From contig JAJEKB010021337.1 of the NCBI GenBank assembly GCA_022393335.1, positions 726,353 through 790,352 of the forward strand: DNA of 64,000 bases. Reading direction: 5' to 3'. The stretch is from Macrotrachela quadricornifera. Taxonomy: Eukaryota > Rotifera > Eurotatoria > Philodinida > Philodinidae. A program made the position numbers and the translations under genes. Under the pieces are notes generated by a model, which did not search any database, had not been told where the DNA came from, and saw only the letters and a list, made by a program, of their open reading frames with translations. Positions 9,691 through 21,323 of this stretch are shown here, one piece after another. The stretch's first letter is position 1, and each line of letters begins with the position of its first letter.

Positions 9691-11111
9691 CACCTTTTTC
9701 CAGCGGGTGTTCGTATAGTATGACAATTGACATGAGTAATACAAGACACTCATATTCGCACACTATTTGCTGAATTGTCCGATTTTACGCATGAATGCAA
9801 GTGTGTCCACGGTGGGACATGTAGTAATCATATTTAAAAAATCTCAAGCATGCCCTCTATATGCCTTATGTCGTTTTCTGATATAATAAGTTTACATTAT
9901 GTAGATGTCCCGAGCAACGCCGAGTATTACCCATAGTATTGTTATAATTATGAAGAAACTTTTTTTGTGTTCCACTTTTAAAATCTGATGCCTTTTTAAG
10001 TGAGTAGTAATAGAAGTGTAGAAACGAAGACTGGTATATGTCGTTGAGAAAGGGAGGATTGAATAAAGTAAAGTAAGCTTGCTTGCCACCGGACCAAAAG
10101 AATATCGGCTTAAAGATCACTGCTCAGTTATTTTCAGTATACGACTTTCGTTGAATCAAATATTAACTCTAGGAACTTACCTAGCAGCAAACTTTTCATA
10201 TAAAACTTTTGACCAGTTAGACTCTATCTGTTCGAAATTGCAGTCGATGAAATGGTTTCCAAAATCTAGCTTTCATCCAATCAGATTTTGAGAATCTGAA
10301 CTTTAAGGCGATCAGTTTTGTGATTTCATTCCTCTTTGAATCAGATTTTGAGGAACTCATGCATCTCAATATTTGTTATTTGTGAAAAAAATAATTAAGA
10401 TCTCGCAGCGATGTTTCATAAACTTAGTCATTGTTCACTTACGTGAAAACAGACTTCAGCATGAGAGCGACTAGCTCTGAGTGGCGTCCCGTAAGGGCGC
10501 CAAAGAACGACTAGTCACTATTTTATTATATTTGCTTTAGTTTTTATATTACCTGTAAACGATTTTAGGAGCAAGAAAATGAGGCATTACATTGATCTAT
10601 ACTGACATCATATAGAAAATCGAGAAGTTAAGAATAGAACGTAGCAGGGATAACGATGATTGACTGTGACCTATACTTCACATTGCCATATGAAAGTCTT
10701 AACACAAAGTTTAAAGACTGGATCTTATGGAATAGTCATCACTAGGAATCTGTGTATGTGCACATGTATCCTGCATAGTTAACAGAGCAGAGTCCAACGA
10801 ATGGTAAGAGATAATGATAAATAGAATTCAGTCGATGGTTGAGCAAGTCACACCGACGAGCGTTACTTGTTTCAATATTAATTACAAATCATCAGATGAT
10901 TATTATTTATCCAATTTTCTTTTTTCATTTTAATAACATTTTTATTCACCTTTATGAAATTAGGTTAAAACATCTTTAGTTTGTAGTCCGATATTGAACA
11001 AATTCTTTTGCATAAAATTTTCATAGTAATATAAATATTACGAAAGTAATTAGATTGAAAAATAATCTGACTAGAATAAACACGTCCTCACTCTTATCTA
11101 CTAAAAGTCGT
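9691..11111. other. Intergenic, no supported gene
   Basis: Only short chance frames are present, several overlapping one another on the minus strand at 9866-10120. No domain, tRNA or clear repeat end was recognised. Confidence 0.35.
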
Positions 11112-11741
11112 TATTAGTCTCCTTTTTTGTCAAAATATAGTCCCTATGAAGATAAATTTTAAAAAAAGCGACTATAGATTCTGTTGGCGTTTAAATTTCT
11201 CTATCATTCTGAACCTTTGAAACGAAAAAGGTCGAATAAAAGCTACTTCTTTATAGAGCTTGTCAAGGAATGTGTTACATTGATAAAGTAATTACTTTCT
11301 ATCAAATAGATGTGAGATAGTTTACGAATATGCAAAATGATAGAAAATTCTAAGTTTTATCAGATTTAAAAAAAATTCTCGCGTAGAAATTTAAATTAAA
11401 AAAAAAATCTTAGAGCAAAAAAAACAATACAAATTTTTGGTACTTGCGAAAAGAGGATGTGTTTATTGTACTCAGATTACGAATATCAGAAAATAAGTAA
11501 ATCTATAAGATAATAGAGAATTTCAAGTTCTGACAGACTAAATAATTGTTGTTAGAAAAAGGTAATTCTATAGTAACGAAAAATTTAAAAAACTAATTTT
11601 GATGACAATGAAAAATCATAGCTGTGTCAATTCGAACATGAAGGCGTCTCCATTGTACTCAAGTTTTATTGTTAATGCATAAGTCAAAATGAAAATGCAT
11701 GTTTATAAGGTTAAAGAAAATTTCACAAGTTTTCAGAATAT
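11112..11741. repeat. Segmental duplication copy 2, outer part
   Basis: Direct-orientation copy of 5790-6357. It shares the same landmarks (TTGTCAAAATATA, CTATAGATTCTGTTGG, GAAGGCGTCTCCATTGTACTC). Similarity stops at about 11741 (AGAATATGCT) and resumes at about 13938. Confidence 0.8.
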
Positions 11742-12768
11742 GCTTTTTGTGTACTCAAAAAGTGAGTACACTCTAGAATCGGTCAGTGTGTCCGTCCGTT
11801 TACACGATAACTCTTCACAATTATATTCGATTGAGCTGAAATTTTGTGCACAGAATTGTCTCATCAATATCTCGGTCGAGTTTGAAGATGAGAAAGATCC
11901 GCCAAGAAATGGCTGAGTTGTCGAAAAAGTTGTTATTATTCACCAGACCATCCCTGAGGGGGTACAGGGATTTTTCAAAAAATAATTTTTTTCTCAGAAA
12001 TATTTTAAATATATATGAACCGACTCAGTTTGTAACGCTGATTCCGAATATGATACTGGTTTTGAATGAAATCGTAGTTTTTAAAGTGAAAGTTGCCTAA
12101 ACAAGGTCCCAAAATGCACAAAAACTCTATCCACAAACGAAATTGCCTAGATATGTCTCAGATGAGCAATTATTTTGGAGTTTCCCAAATGCGCGGTTTT
12201 GTAGCTAATCGAAAGCTAAAAACCCGAATCGATAGCTATTAATATTGGTGATTTATTATGAAAATACTGATGCTTGTATCTCTCATATATCTCTTATAAA
12301 TTCATGAGGTTGCTCTAGATCGTAATCCTGTTAGACACAAACACAAATTCATTCGAAAATAACTCTTCTTACCAAGTTTTCGAAGCTGGACACGAATCTA
12401 AACTCAAATTTTCTGTGATTTTTAAAGATATTATATCACTCTGAGAGTAGAGTCAGTGATCACCGGATATGGGCGCATACTGTGTGACCCATGCTAGCTT
12501 AGCACGCCTGTATTTTCTCCTTGCAATGTAGTGACAAAGAATGTATCGTGATGAGATCTATGTGTTATAGAAACAAAGAAATACAGGGTCTAGTGCATTA
12601 CGTGAGCAAAGTCCAAATACTCCCTCTCAAAATATGCTATATCAATGAATTTACGCAGTTTTTGGCTTATAATACTTTTTTATCCCATAACTTACTCCCT
12701 GAGTGTAATGAATTTATAGATTAAACTGTTTTCTATCCATATGAGAACTTCTTTAGCTCAAAGGGCTA
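11742..12768. other. Sequence present only in duplication copy 2, no gene
   Basis: Together with the foldback at 12769-13682 and the stretch to 13937 this forms about 2.2 kb that has no counterpart at the matching point of copy 1 (6358). The reading frames at 11689-12100 are short and show no domain. It may be an older inserted element, but its own termini were not identified. Confidence 0.45.
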
Positions 12769-13682
12769 CTTAGGGCATACCAAAAGTAGTGAGCCTGATA
12801 CTTTATTCTCGTATAGAAGGCTTGGAGAAATTTTCTTTTTTTACTAATAGATAGAGCGTGTTTCACTCTATTTTTCTATACTATTTGATCAATATGAAAT
12901 TGTTATCATAATAATAAAATTTCGATAAAATCTGTGTTTGTCGCATATACGCTGGTAGCATGAGCATGAGTGCTTGTGAGTATTTTTGGAATAACTTTTG
13001 ATGATAACAAGATAGAGAACTGCGGTTTTCGCCGTTGGAAAGAGGAGATGAAGACGCATCAAGCTATGTATTACTGATTTTTCTAACCTGCTTTTTGTAA
13101 GGTTTTAGCTCACCTTTTAAAGAGCAAATCTATTGCATGAGTTGTTTATAGTAAATTGTCAATAATCGTGTTCACATTTAAACCGTTAATCGAAGATCTA
13201 CAAACTGCGTAAGACTCAGCTCTTTAAATTTAATTATTTATGGATAATACCTATTCTAGACGAATCTCTACTAGGATATTCTATCAAATTTTTTGCTTTT
13301 TCTTTTTTTCATGAAACAAGCGTTTGTCCGACGGTTAGAAAATAGAATAAAAAAACCGTCAGAAATCATGTTAGAAAAATCGATAATATATGGTTCGATG
13401 CGACTTCATCTCCTCTTTCCAACGGCGAAAACCGTAGTTCTCTATATTGTTTCTATGAAAAGTTATTCCAAAAATACACACGAGATTTCATGCTACCAGC
13501 ACATATGCGACAGAAACCGATCTTATCGAAATTTTATTATTATGATAACAGTTTCATATTGATCAAATAGCATAGAAAAATAGAGTGAAACACGCTCTAT
13601 CTATTGGTAAAAAAAGAAAATTTCTCCAAGCCTTCGATACAAGAATAAAGTATCAGGCTCACTACTTTTGGTATACCCTAAG
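12769..13682. mobile_element. Foldback element 1, mariner-type TACTTAGGG termini
   Basis: The ends are CTTAGGGCATACCAAAAGTA and its near-exact complement, flanked by TA on both sides (12767-12768 and 13683-13684). The arms are about 310 bp each, complementary to about 13070 and 13370, with a spacer of about 300 bp. No transposase is encoded. The outermost bases resemble the termini of the complete mariner at 36007-37318, so a related mariner transposase may have mobilised it. Confidence 0.85.
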
Positions 13683-14103
13683 TAAATCGTTCATGAGACG
13701 AAATAATTTTCTATTAATTTCTCGTAAGCCGGAGGGGGTGTGTGCCCACTGCCCCCCCCCCCCCTATTTACACCCTTGGATGGAACAGTGACCAATTAAA
13801 ATGAAGTTATGAGAAAAATGGTTTTTCATAGAGACAATTTTTCATGATAATTTTGGCGTTTAAACATTTCATAATGACTCATCTGATTCATACACCTTTT
13901 GTAGTACACATAACTTTCGGATAAAATTCGAAGTTTTCGCATTTATTGACTTTTAAAAAAATATGTTTTTACAGTGACAATATATATGAAATACGATCGG
14001 AAATTTTTTTTCAGAAGTACATAATAGAGAGAGAGAAAGAGAAGAATATTATATGTTATTATTTCTTAACATTTATGTGAATGTTTCTCATAGTTTTATT
14101 TAT

Positions 14104-16108
14104 TTATTTTAATTTATTTAATGGTTCAGTTTTAAAAATAATATCCCCAATATAACGAGATCCATGTTTAGTTAAATGGTTACTGTCATATGATATTAAT
14201 TTTCCATCAGGAGTAAAATGGGGACATGTTCTATTATATCCAGTACAAATCGGTTTTAATATATTGACAAATACTGATTTATTTATAATTTTTTTTAATA
14301 AATTATTAACTTTAATAATTTTTTTTAATGGATATCCATACTGTTGAATTCGAAATTGAGTTGATTTATTAACATATAACATCGGATTAATGCTTCCGAA
14401 ATGTTTCGTTCCAATAACAAATATTTGTTGTTCTTTTGTTAAATTTAATAATTTTATTGTCATTGGTAATCTTTGAGCACTCCATTCAAACCAATTACTT
14501 GCTAATATGATAATATTAGCTTGACGAATTAATGGTAATGCGTATTTAATGTCATTTGCATTTGTACATAGTTGTCTATGTTTTGCTTTAATAAATTTTG
14601 TTCGATCTTCTAAACCAAGATAAATTTGACAATGGTAAGCAATTATATAAACAAGAATTTCATAATTAGATAAATGTTTTCCTTCAATAATCATATTATA
14701 AAAATCTTCTACATAATTATCACCAATTAACAAAATTCTTCTATTTGATGTTATTGTTTGATTTGAAAATCTTTTTTTTTCTTTTGCTACTGTTTGAAAT
14801 GCTTTTACAACATATCGCCAATCATCATATTCTTTCAACTCATGTAAATAGGTATCAGTTTCATTATTTCTTAATAATGATCGATTATTTCCAATTTGAA
14901 TTAAAAATAATCCAACAATGAAAGTAATTATGAAAGCTAAACCACTGATAAAAAATATTTGTTTTTGAGAAAAAAGGTTTTTATTTCGAAATGGTTGTTC
15001 AACATATGAATAACTGAATATACTAAATATAAAAACGCTACTTATTACTATAATAATAATCATCCACATTTGTGATATTTCATTTAATTTCAAACGAATA
15101 AATACAAGTAATGGTTGATGACAAAGATAAGCACTATAAGATATAAGACCAATGTATCGTAATGGATATGTACTTAATATATATCCAATAAATGTATTAT
15201 TATCTCCAAATATAATAATTAATACAGATCCAAATGTTGGTATTAATGTATAAAAATTTGGAAATGGAGGAATATTTTTACTATTAAAAAATACTATAGA
15301 TATTATTATCAATATAAAACCAAAAAATGATAATAATTGTTTTGATTTATGAGAAAATTTTCTAAAATATTAAAATTAAAAGAATTTTTTTTTCAATATG
15401 AAAAAAAAAAATATACTTTGTTGAGTCTTTATCTTGTAAATAAAATCCAATAAAAGATCCAACTAATAATTCCCATATACGTCCTAAAGATAAATGAAAT
15501 GATTCAAAACGATGTTGTGACAACATTTGAAATTGATTAATTGATATTAAATGTAAATTTCCACCCCATTGACTAAGAAATAAACTTATCATAGCAAAAA
15601 ATATTAAAATAATTAATAAACAAAGTTGCTTTTTAATCAATAAATAACATAATAATGGAAATAAAAGATAAAATTGTTCTTCAACAGCTAAACTCCATAT
15701 ATGAATTAATGGTTTGAATTGATTTATTTGAGAAAAATATCCATCATCTTTCCACCAAAAATAAATATTTGAACTACAACATAATATTGATATAAGTGTT
15801 TCACCTAATTCTTTTATTTGTTCTGGTAACATTAAATAGTAAGAAATAATTGAACTTAGAAATAATATAAAAAATAATGCTGGAAGAATACGACGACATC
15901 GTCTTTCATAAAAATTTATTAATGAAAATCTATCTTCATGACATTCATTTAAAATAACTGATGTTATTAAATATCCACTTATTATAAAAACTATATCAAC
16001 ACCCACATACCCACCAGAAAAATACATTGTTAAACCACAATGATAAAATATTACTGGAAGAACAGCTAGCGCTCTTAAACCATCGATTTCGTTACGATAA
16101 TCAAACAT
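14104..16108 (-). CDS. OafA-like acyltransferase (Acyl_transf_3) with C-terminal SGNH domain
   Basis: Two minus-strand exons, 16108-15417 and 15361-14104, join in frame across a 55-nt GT-AG intron (15416-15362), giving 649 residues. The ATG at 16108 (MFDYRNEIDGLRALAVL) fits the family start; an upstream in-frame codon at 16117 is only TTG. The N-terminal half is an integral-membrane acyltransferase-3 domain with YHCG, GGYVGVD and IWSLAVEEQFYLLFPLL blocks and about ten hydrophobic segments. It is expected to transfer acyl groups across a membrane. The C-terminal SGNH-hydrolase-like domain keeps D623 and H626 (YDSNHLTKHG), but the GDS nucleophile block reads GDN (N446), so esterase activity is doubtful. 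Such fusions occur in bacteria and in nematode O-acyltransferases; bacterial origin is possible but not shown here. A partial paralogue lies at 6523-6900. Confidence 0.88.
15362..15416 (-). other. Intron of the acyltransferase gene
   Basis: On the minus strand it starts GTATAT and ends ATTTTAG, is 55 nt long and very T-rich. Removing it restores one reading frame (T-K-K-F-S-H-K) between the two halves. Confidence 0.8.
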
Positions 16109-16308
16109 AATTGGCAATTATTATTATTACAGCACTTTCAATAATAAATATTAACCTACAAAAAAGACGGAACAAAATTATGTTCGAATCTGTCTATGAA
16201 ATAGAACTATATATATATATATATGTAAACATAGAATCAATACGAAAAAAATCGTCTTTTACACTTTTACGAAGAGTTAAAAATTTCTATATCAAATATT
16301 GATTTTTA

Positions 16309-17073
16309 CTTAAGGCATACCAAAAGTAGTGAGGGTGGTACTTTTTTTGTTAAAGAACGGATATAAAGAAATTTCTTTTCGTACCAATAGAGAGAGCGTT
16401 TTTCGCTCTGTTTTTCTATGCTATTTGATCACTATTCAACTAATGTTATAATAATAAAATTTCGATAAAAAACTCTTTTTGTTGAAAACTAGCTAGTAGC
16501 AGTAGATCATAATGAATGGAGCATTTTCGCATCTCATTTTATTACGACTTAAAATGTTGTATTAAAAAAAAACAAAATACACCAAAGGATGCATTGTGAA
16601 AAGCTCTACAATTTATAAACGACTGCATATTTTATAGATGCACTTTTTGTTTTTTGAAAAATGCTCAAAGCTCTGAGCGACCAAATTTTGACTTCGTGAA
16701 AATGAAATTTATTTTTGGATAGAAGACGAATTAGTTTTTTTTTATCTTATCCTTTCGTAATTGTTTTTTGTAATTTGTAGAACTTTTCACGCTGCATCGT
16801 GTAGTGTATTTTGTTTTTTTAGTACAACGTTTTAAGTGGTAACAAAATGAGATGCGAAAGTGTTCCATCCATTATGATCTAGTGCTACTAGATAGGTTTC
16901 AACAAAAACAGTTCTTACCGAAATTTTATTATTATAGCATTAGTTGAATAGTGATCAAATAGCATTGAAAAATGGAATGAAAGATGTCCTATCTATTGAT
17001 AAAAAAAGAAACTTTTTATAGCTCTTCTTAGGAGAAAAAAGTACCTCTCTCACTACTTTTGGTATTCCCTAAG
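16309..17073. mobile_element. Foldback element 2, same terminus family
   Basis: It begins CTTAAGGCATACCAAAAGTA and ends with ACTACTTTTGGTATTCCCTA plus AG, flanked by TA at 16307-16308 and 17074-17075. It is 765 bp with long complementary arms, no ORF, and an interior homologous to the element at 47407 but not to that of element 1. Confidence 0.85.
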
Positions 17074-17857
17074 TACTAGATCACTTATCATCAATCACAC
17101 AATACTATTCTAACGCCAACTTTTAGGAAAAAAAAAGTGCGTTTTGTGTATTCTTTTTATTGAAAGAAAGGATCTTATATTTGAAAAGTGTATATATGTT
17201 TGTCGGTCTTTCTAAGCCAGTCAGATTACAGAAAGATGTTTTTCCACTATTGTTCGCATGAAACATAGGGTTGTGAGGGCCAATAAGGGGTTATTAAGAG
17301 TTCTCCTTAACATGGTCCAAACGACTCCATGTTTCAGCTGGACAGTAGTAGAGAAATATTTTCCTGTGATCTTATTGACTGGATAGGAAAAACTTGCAGT
17401 CAATCAAATTTCAGATTAATTTTCCTCAGCCATTCAGATTTCAGCAAGCTGTTTCTTGATCATTGTCGTGACAACTCATAGGATTGTGTAGACCAATCAG
17501 GTATTATCGAGGGACCATTTTTATATTCCCTGAAGAACATATTGTTTCATCATCTCTGAAAGAAAGGGTGTTATTAGAGCAAATATATACATGTTTGTTT
17601 GTTTGTCTGTCCAAACCGATCAGATTGTAGATACGACTTTTTCAACAAAAGTATTTCGTTTAAGGACGATATAATCCTCGAAGACTAAGAATAATATGCA
17701 AAGTTTAACGCACGTTGTTCAAGAGCTGATCAGGTATTTTCAGGCTTCAAGTCGAATCGATCAGGAACTCATAAATCTTTTAACCGATCAGCGGTTAAAG
17801 GTGGAAGATCAAAAAGTTAAAGGTAGGAGTACAATTTGTGGTAAGGAATTCGAATAT
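17074..17857. other. Intergenic with a diverged direct repeat
   Basis: Two segments, about 17145-17240 and 17555-17655, share a GAAAGAAAGG start, a TATATATG/TACATG block and a GTTTGTCGG/GTCTGTCC block. They are old copies of a dispersed repeat. The frame at 17696-17938 has no recognisable domain and runs into the hAT element. Confidence 0.35.
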
Positions 17858-17865
17858 GATATTAT

Positions 17866-18611
17866 TAGGGATGCAACAAACGCAAAGCTTTGGGATTTGG
17901 ATTTGGGCTTGTATTTGTATGTTTACTTTGAGATGTAGTGATGATTTCCATTTCGATTGATTTTTCAACGATAAATTTTAGATATGACTTGTATTCGAGT
18001 GCTTAGATTTCGGCGTGGATTTGGACTTTGGATATTTAGGTTTGGAATTGGACTCGGTTTGAGGGTTTAGATTAGGAACTGGTATTGAATTTAATGGTTC
18101 AGACTTCGACTTAGTTTGGGATTCGTTCTCAAATTTACCAAATCTGTAAAAAAAACGGTCGACGATAATCATGCGCTTACAACGGATGATTTTCGATAAA
18201 AAATAGAAGCCTTAGTTTTGAAGCCAAATCCAAAGGCTTGAGACTAGAATTTAGTTCCAAATCCTGGAATGTGTTTTGTCTGAAAACTATTCATTGTTAA
18301 CGCATGGTTATCGTCGACCCTTTATCTTTCAGATTTGGTAAATTTGAGAACAAATCCCATACCAAGTCAAAGCCTAAACCACCAAATCCAAGACCAGTTC
18401 CCAATCTAAACCCCAAAACCAAATCCAATTCCAAATCTGAATATCCAAAGTCGAAATCTAAGCACCCAAATCCAAATTTAACCGTTAAAAATTCAATCGA
18501 AATGCAAATCGCTACTACATCTCAAAGTAAACATACAAATCCAAACCCAAATCCCAATTCCAAAGAATTTGGTGCGAATTCAAATTTTCTTCGAGATTTG
18601 TTGCATCCCTA
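17866..18611. mobile_element. hAT foldback element A with hexanucleotide-rich arms
   Basis: The termini TAGGGATGCAACAAA and TTTGTTGCATCCCTA are exact complements. They are flanked by a perfect 8-bp target duplication GATATTAT (17858-17865 and 18612-18619), the hAT signature. The 746-bp element is an inverted repeat whose arms of about 310 bp are rich in GGATTT/AAATCC hexamers. The two apparent ORFs in the arms are mirror images (FGKFEN, PNPNPN) and not genes. Confidence 0.9.
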
Positions 18612-18619
18612 GATATTAT

Positions 18620-20317
18620 CCATTTAGTGAAACTGTAAATTTTTTTTTTACCAAGGAAAGCTTTTTTTTGAGAAAATATATTTTTTATATAAGTTGACGA
18701 GATGGTTTAGGAAGTGAGAAATCCGAATCTATAAATGATTTTTATGGAAATTTTGAAGTTTGACTTTTTGGTCAGACAATGTCGTGTTTCACAAAATAAT
18801 AATTTTGTATAAAACTACTAAATTTGTTCTGGAGTGAGATATAGTGCCAATTGGATCAATCCATAGTCGGATCTTATAGAACCTTGTAAGATCCTATCGG
18901 TTCCCATCAGATCCTACTGGATTTTATAGAAATCGATTGGAACCGGTTGGAATATTCCGGAAATTCTGGTAACGAATTACTGTAAGTTTACGTCGAATTT
19001 CGAGTCCTATCGGATCTAACTCACGACAAATCAGATCGTTATAGATGTTAGGAAATTATCGAACATGATTAACACACAGAAATGTGGCAGCTATTTTAAG
19101 TTTAAAGATAATAAGGAATGATCCAAGTTGTAAAGCTAACGCTATTTTATGCCACGCTTCGCTCGTCGTTGGGAAAAATCTATCCAGAATCTTTTTCCTT
19201 CAACTACTAAGACTTGTTATTTTTTTCACTGAATGAAGAATCATATGAAATAAAATGAGTTAGAATGTATGTATGAGCATTTGTTGCTGGATAGGGTTAT
19301 TAATTAAGAAAGATTTTCTGTGTTTTGAAAATACTGATTCTGTACTAAATGTTTTTGAAGCTCTTTGGAGTTGAGACATTCGAATGTACGATTGGTTTCT
19401 CAATAAGAGTTAATTGATCTTTGCAATCTAGGAAAGTGATAGATAATTCGGAAAATAGTATATACTCTCGATTTGGATCTTAGCGACTAGTTGAAAGCGG
19501 CAGACCGGAGGGACACCGACGATCAACAAGAAGCTGTTTTGATAGCTTTGAATAAAATATGTTTTCATAAAGAGTATCAGGGGAAATTATGAATACATTC
19601 ATGGAGTGATTAGGCACGATGAAAAAAGATTCAAAAACTGTCAAGCTGCCTAGAGTATAAGTATTTTGAAGAATATGCTATTATATTTTGTACATTGTAC
19701 TCGGAGGATTGGATCCATCGAAGCCAAATCGCCGACGTGTCACTTGTTCATAAGTTTTTTGGTACTTCTAAAGGATATTCCAACCAAGATAATAATGTGT
19801 TATGTCGTTTTATACCTATTTATAGAACACAAACTCGAGTAGTCGAGAGTGGCAGAACGTAGAAATGGAATTTTTCTACATTATATACTTGATTTCATAC
19901 CAAAGACTGAATATAAAACGTTGTATGATTAGAACGGAAATCGAACCGCCTATCCCAGTAATCGTTCGGACGTTCTATGAGTTAAATCATCTATATTTGT
20001 ACTTCATTCATATCGTGATTATTTAGTTTAAGAGTCAATCTTATGATCCTTTTTCTTTCATTCTGTCATCGGATAACTGACAAATTCTCGAATAATTATT
20101 CTGATGAGCTTTCTTTTAATTTACTTCCTCCAGCTGGTAATTGCATTGTGATGTAATAGATTCAAACAAAATGTTCTCTGGAAATTCTGTATAATAAATA
20201 ACTGAAATTAATCGAACGTATTTCAAATGAATCATATAAGATTCAAGACCTTTTTACTTTCACGAACTCGAAAGTATATCTATAACTAATAGGATATGAA
20301 CTCAACTAGTTTCTATT
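18620..20317. other. Intergenic, low-complexity patches
   Basis: No supported gene. At 18840-19030 there is a degenerate GGATC/TATCGGAT-rich stretch. The rest is AT-rich unique-looking sequence. Confidence 0.35.
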
Positions 20318-20319
20318 GC

Positions 20320-20675
20320 GGGTCATTTTATCTTTATTTTACTTTGAAAAAGTAAAGTAAAGTAGAGTTGAGTGAAATCCTATTTTTTAAATATGGAAAA
20401 TAAAATGATATAAAGTTAAATAAACAATATTTATCATGTATTCATAAAGGATCGACTTTTTTGGCTTTACTTATTTTTTTCACACTAATTTCAAGACAAA
20501 ACAATATGGGATAAAGTTTGATACAGTCTAAGATTACTTTTACATAATCCTAAACTAAGAATTTGTCAAAAAAATTACAGCATACAACTTCACTCTGTTT
20601 CACTTTACTTTAATTTTTAGATAAAGTTTAGGTACTTTCCTGTATTTGGTAAAGTAAAGATAAAATGCCAGCCCT
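20320..20675. mobile_element. Possible MITE, about 355 bp
   Basis: GGTCATTTTATCTTTATTTT near 20326 and the complement of GTAAAGATAAAATGCCAGCC near 20655-20674 form diverged terminal inverted repeats of about 25 bp, rich in AAAGTAAAG. It is non-coding, and no clear target duplication was seen. Confidence 0.35.
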
Positions 20676-21323
20676 ATCTTCTATGTTGCTCAAATGGTTT
20701 ACCATATAGCATTAATCTGCCTTAATCACATCTACATTTCTCGAGTTTTGGGATATGCTTCTAAGGTACTCTTGGGTTCCAGCTTTAACTTTATTTCTAA
20801 ACTAATAATGTTGAAAATCAAATATACTTACGTGCTGAGCAATATTAGAAAATACAAATTTTCTTTTGCCTATTCACAATCGATTTTGCTTCGTATTGAT
20901 GATAGACGAAATTATTTGGCTTTTTTCTCATTAACGTGTATTTGTGTGAATCAATGGAGCATGACATTTTCATAAGATAGATTGTTTGTTTTGCATAAAT
21001 GTGCTCGTCATCGTATGTTTTTCGTTCTTTCAATGTTTTTTCTCAAGGTTTGCTTTCAATATTGAGTATGTATCATAGGATTTGAACATAAATAGGTATT
21101 AAATAAATAATAAATGAATTACTTTACTGCTGATTATGGTGTTTATTTAACTATTATAATAGGAAAAATACATAAATTAAAATCATTTAATATTGGTAAT
21201 ATAATTAAACTTCTGTCTCATCAAGAGATATCATCAATAGTTAGAATAAATACTGTTGAAGATGTTAAACAGATTAAATACGCGAAAATACCTATTTTAC
21301 CATAATTAAATGAAACCTCTTAT
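20676..21323. other. Intergenic, no supported gene
   Basis: Short overlapping frames on both strands (20694-20975, 20845-21033, 21114-21305) have no recognisable domain. Confidence 0.35.

Noticed and set aside
17978..18612. Two ORFs with a shared FGKFEN and KSKxxxPN composition
   Set aside because: They lie in the two complementary arms of hAT foldback A and therefore encode inverted copies of the same repeat.
19935..19985. Possible tRNA (ATCGAACC-like T-loop)
   Set aside because: No matching acceptor, D or anticodon stems could be drawn around it.
20694..20975. 93-codon plus-strand frame
   Set aside because: Overlaps an opposite-strand frame of similar length, with hydrophobic AT-rich composition and no domain.
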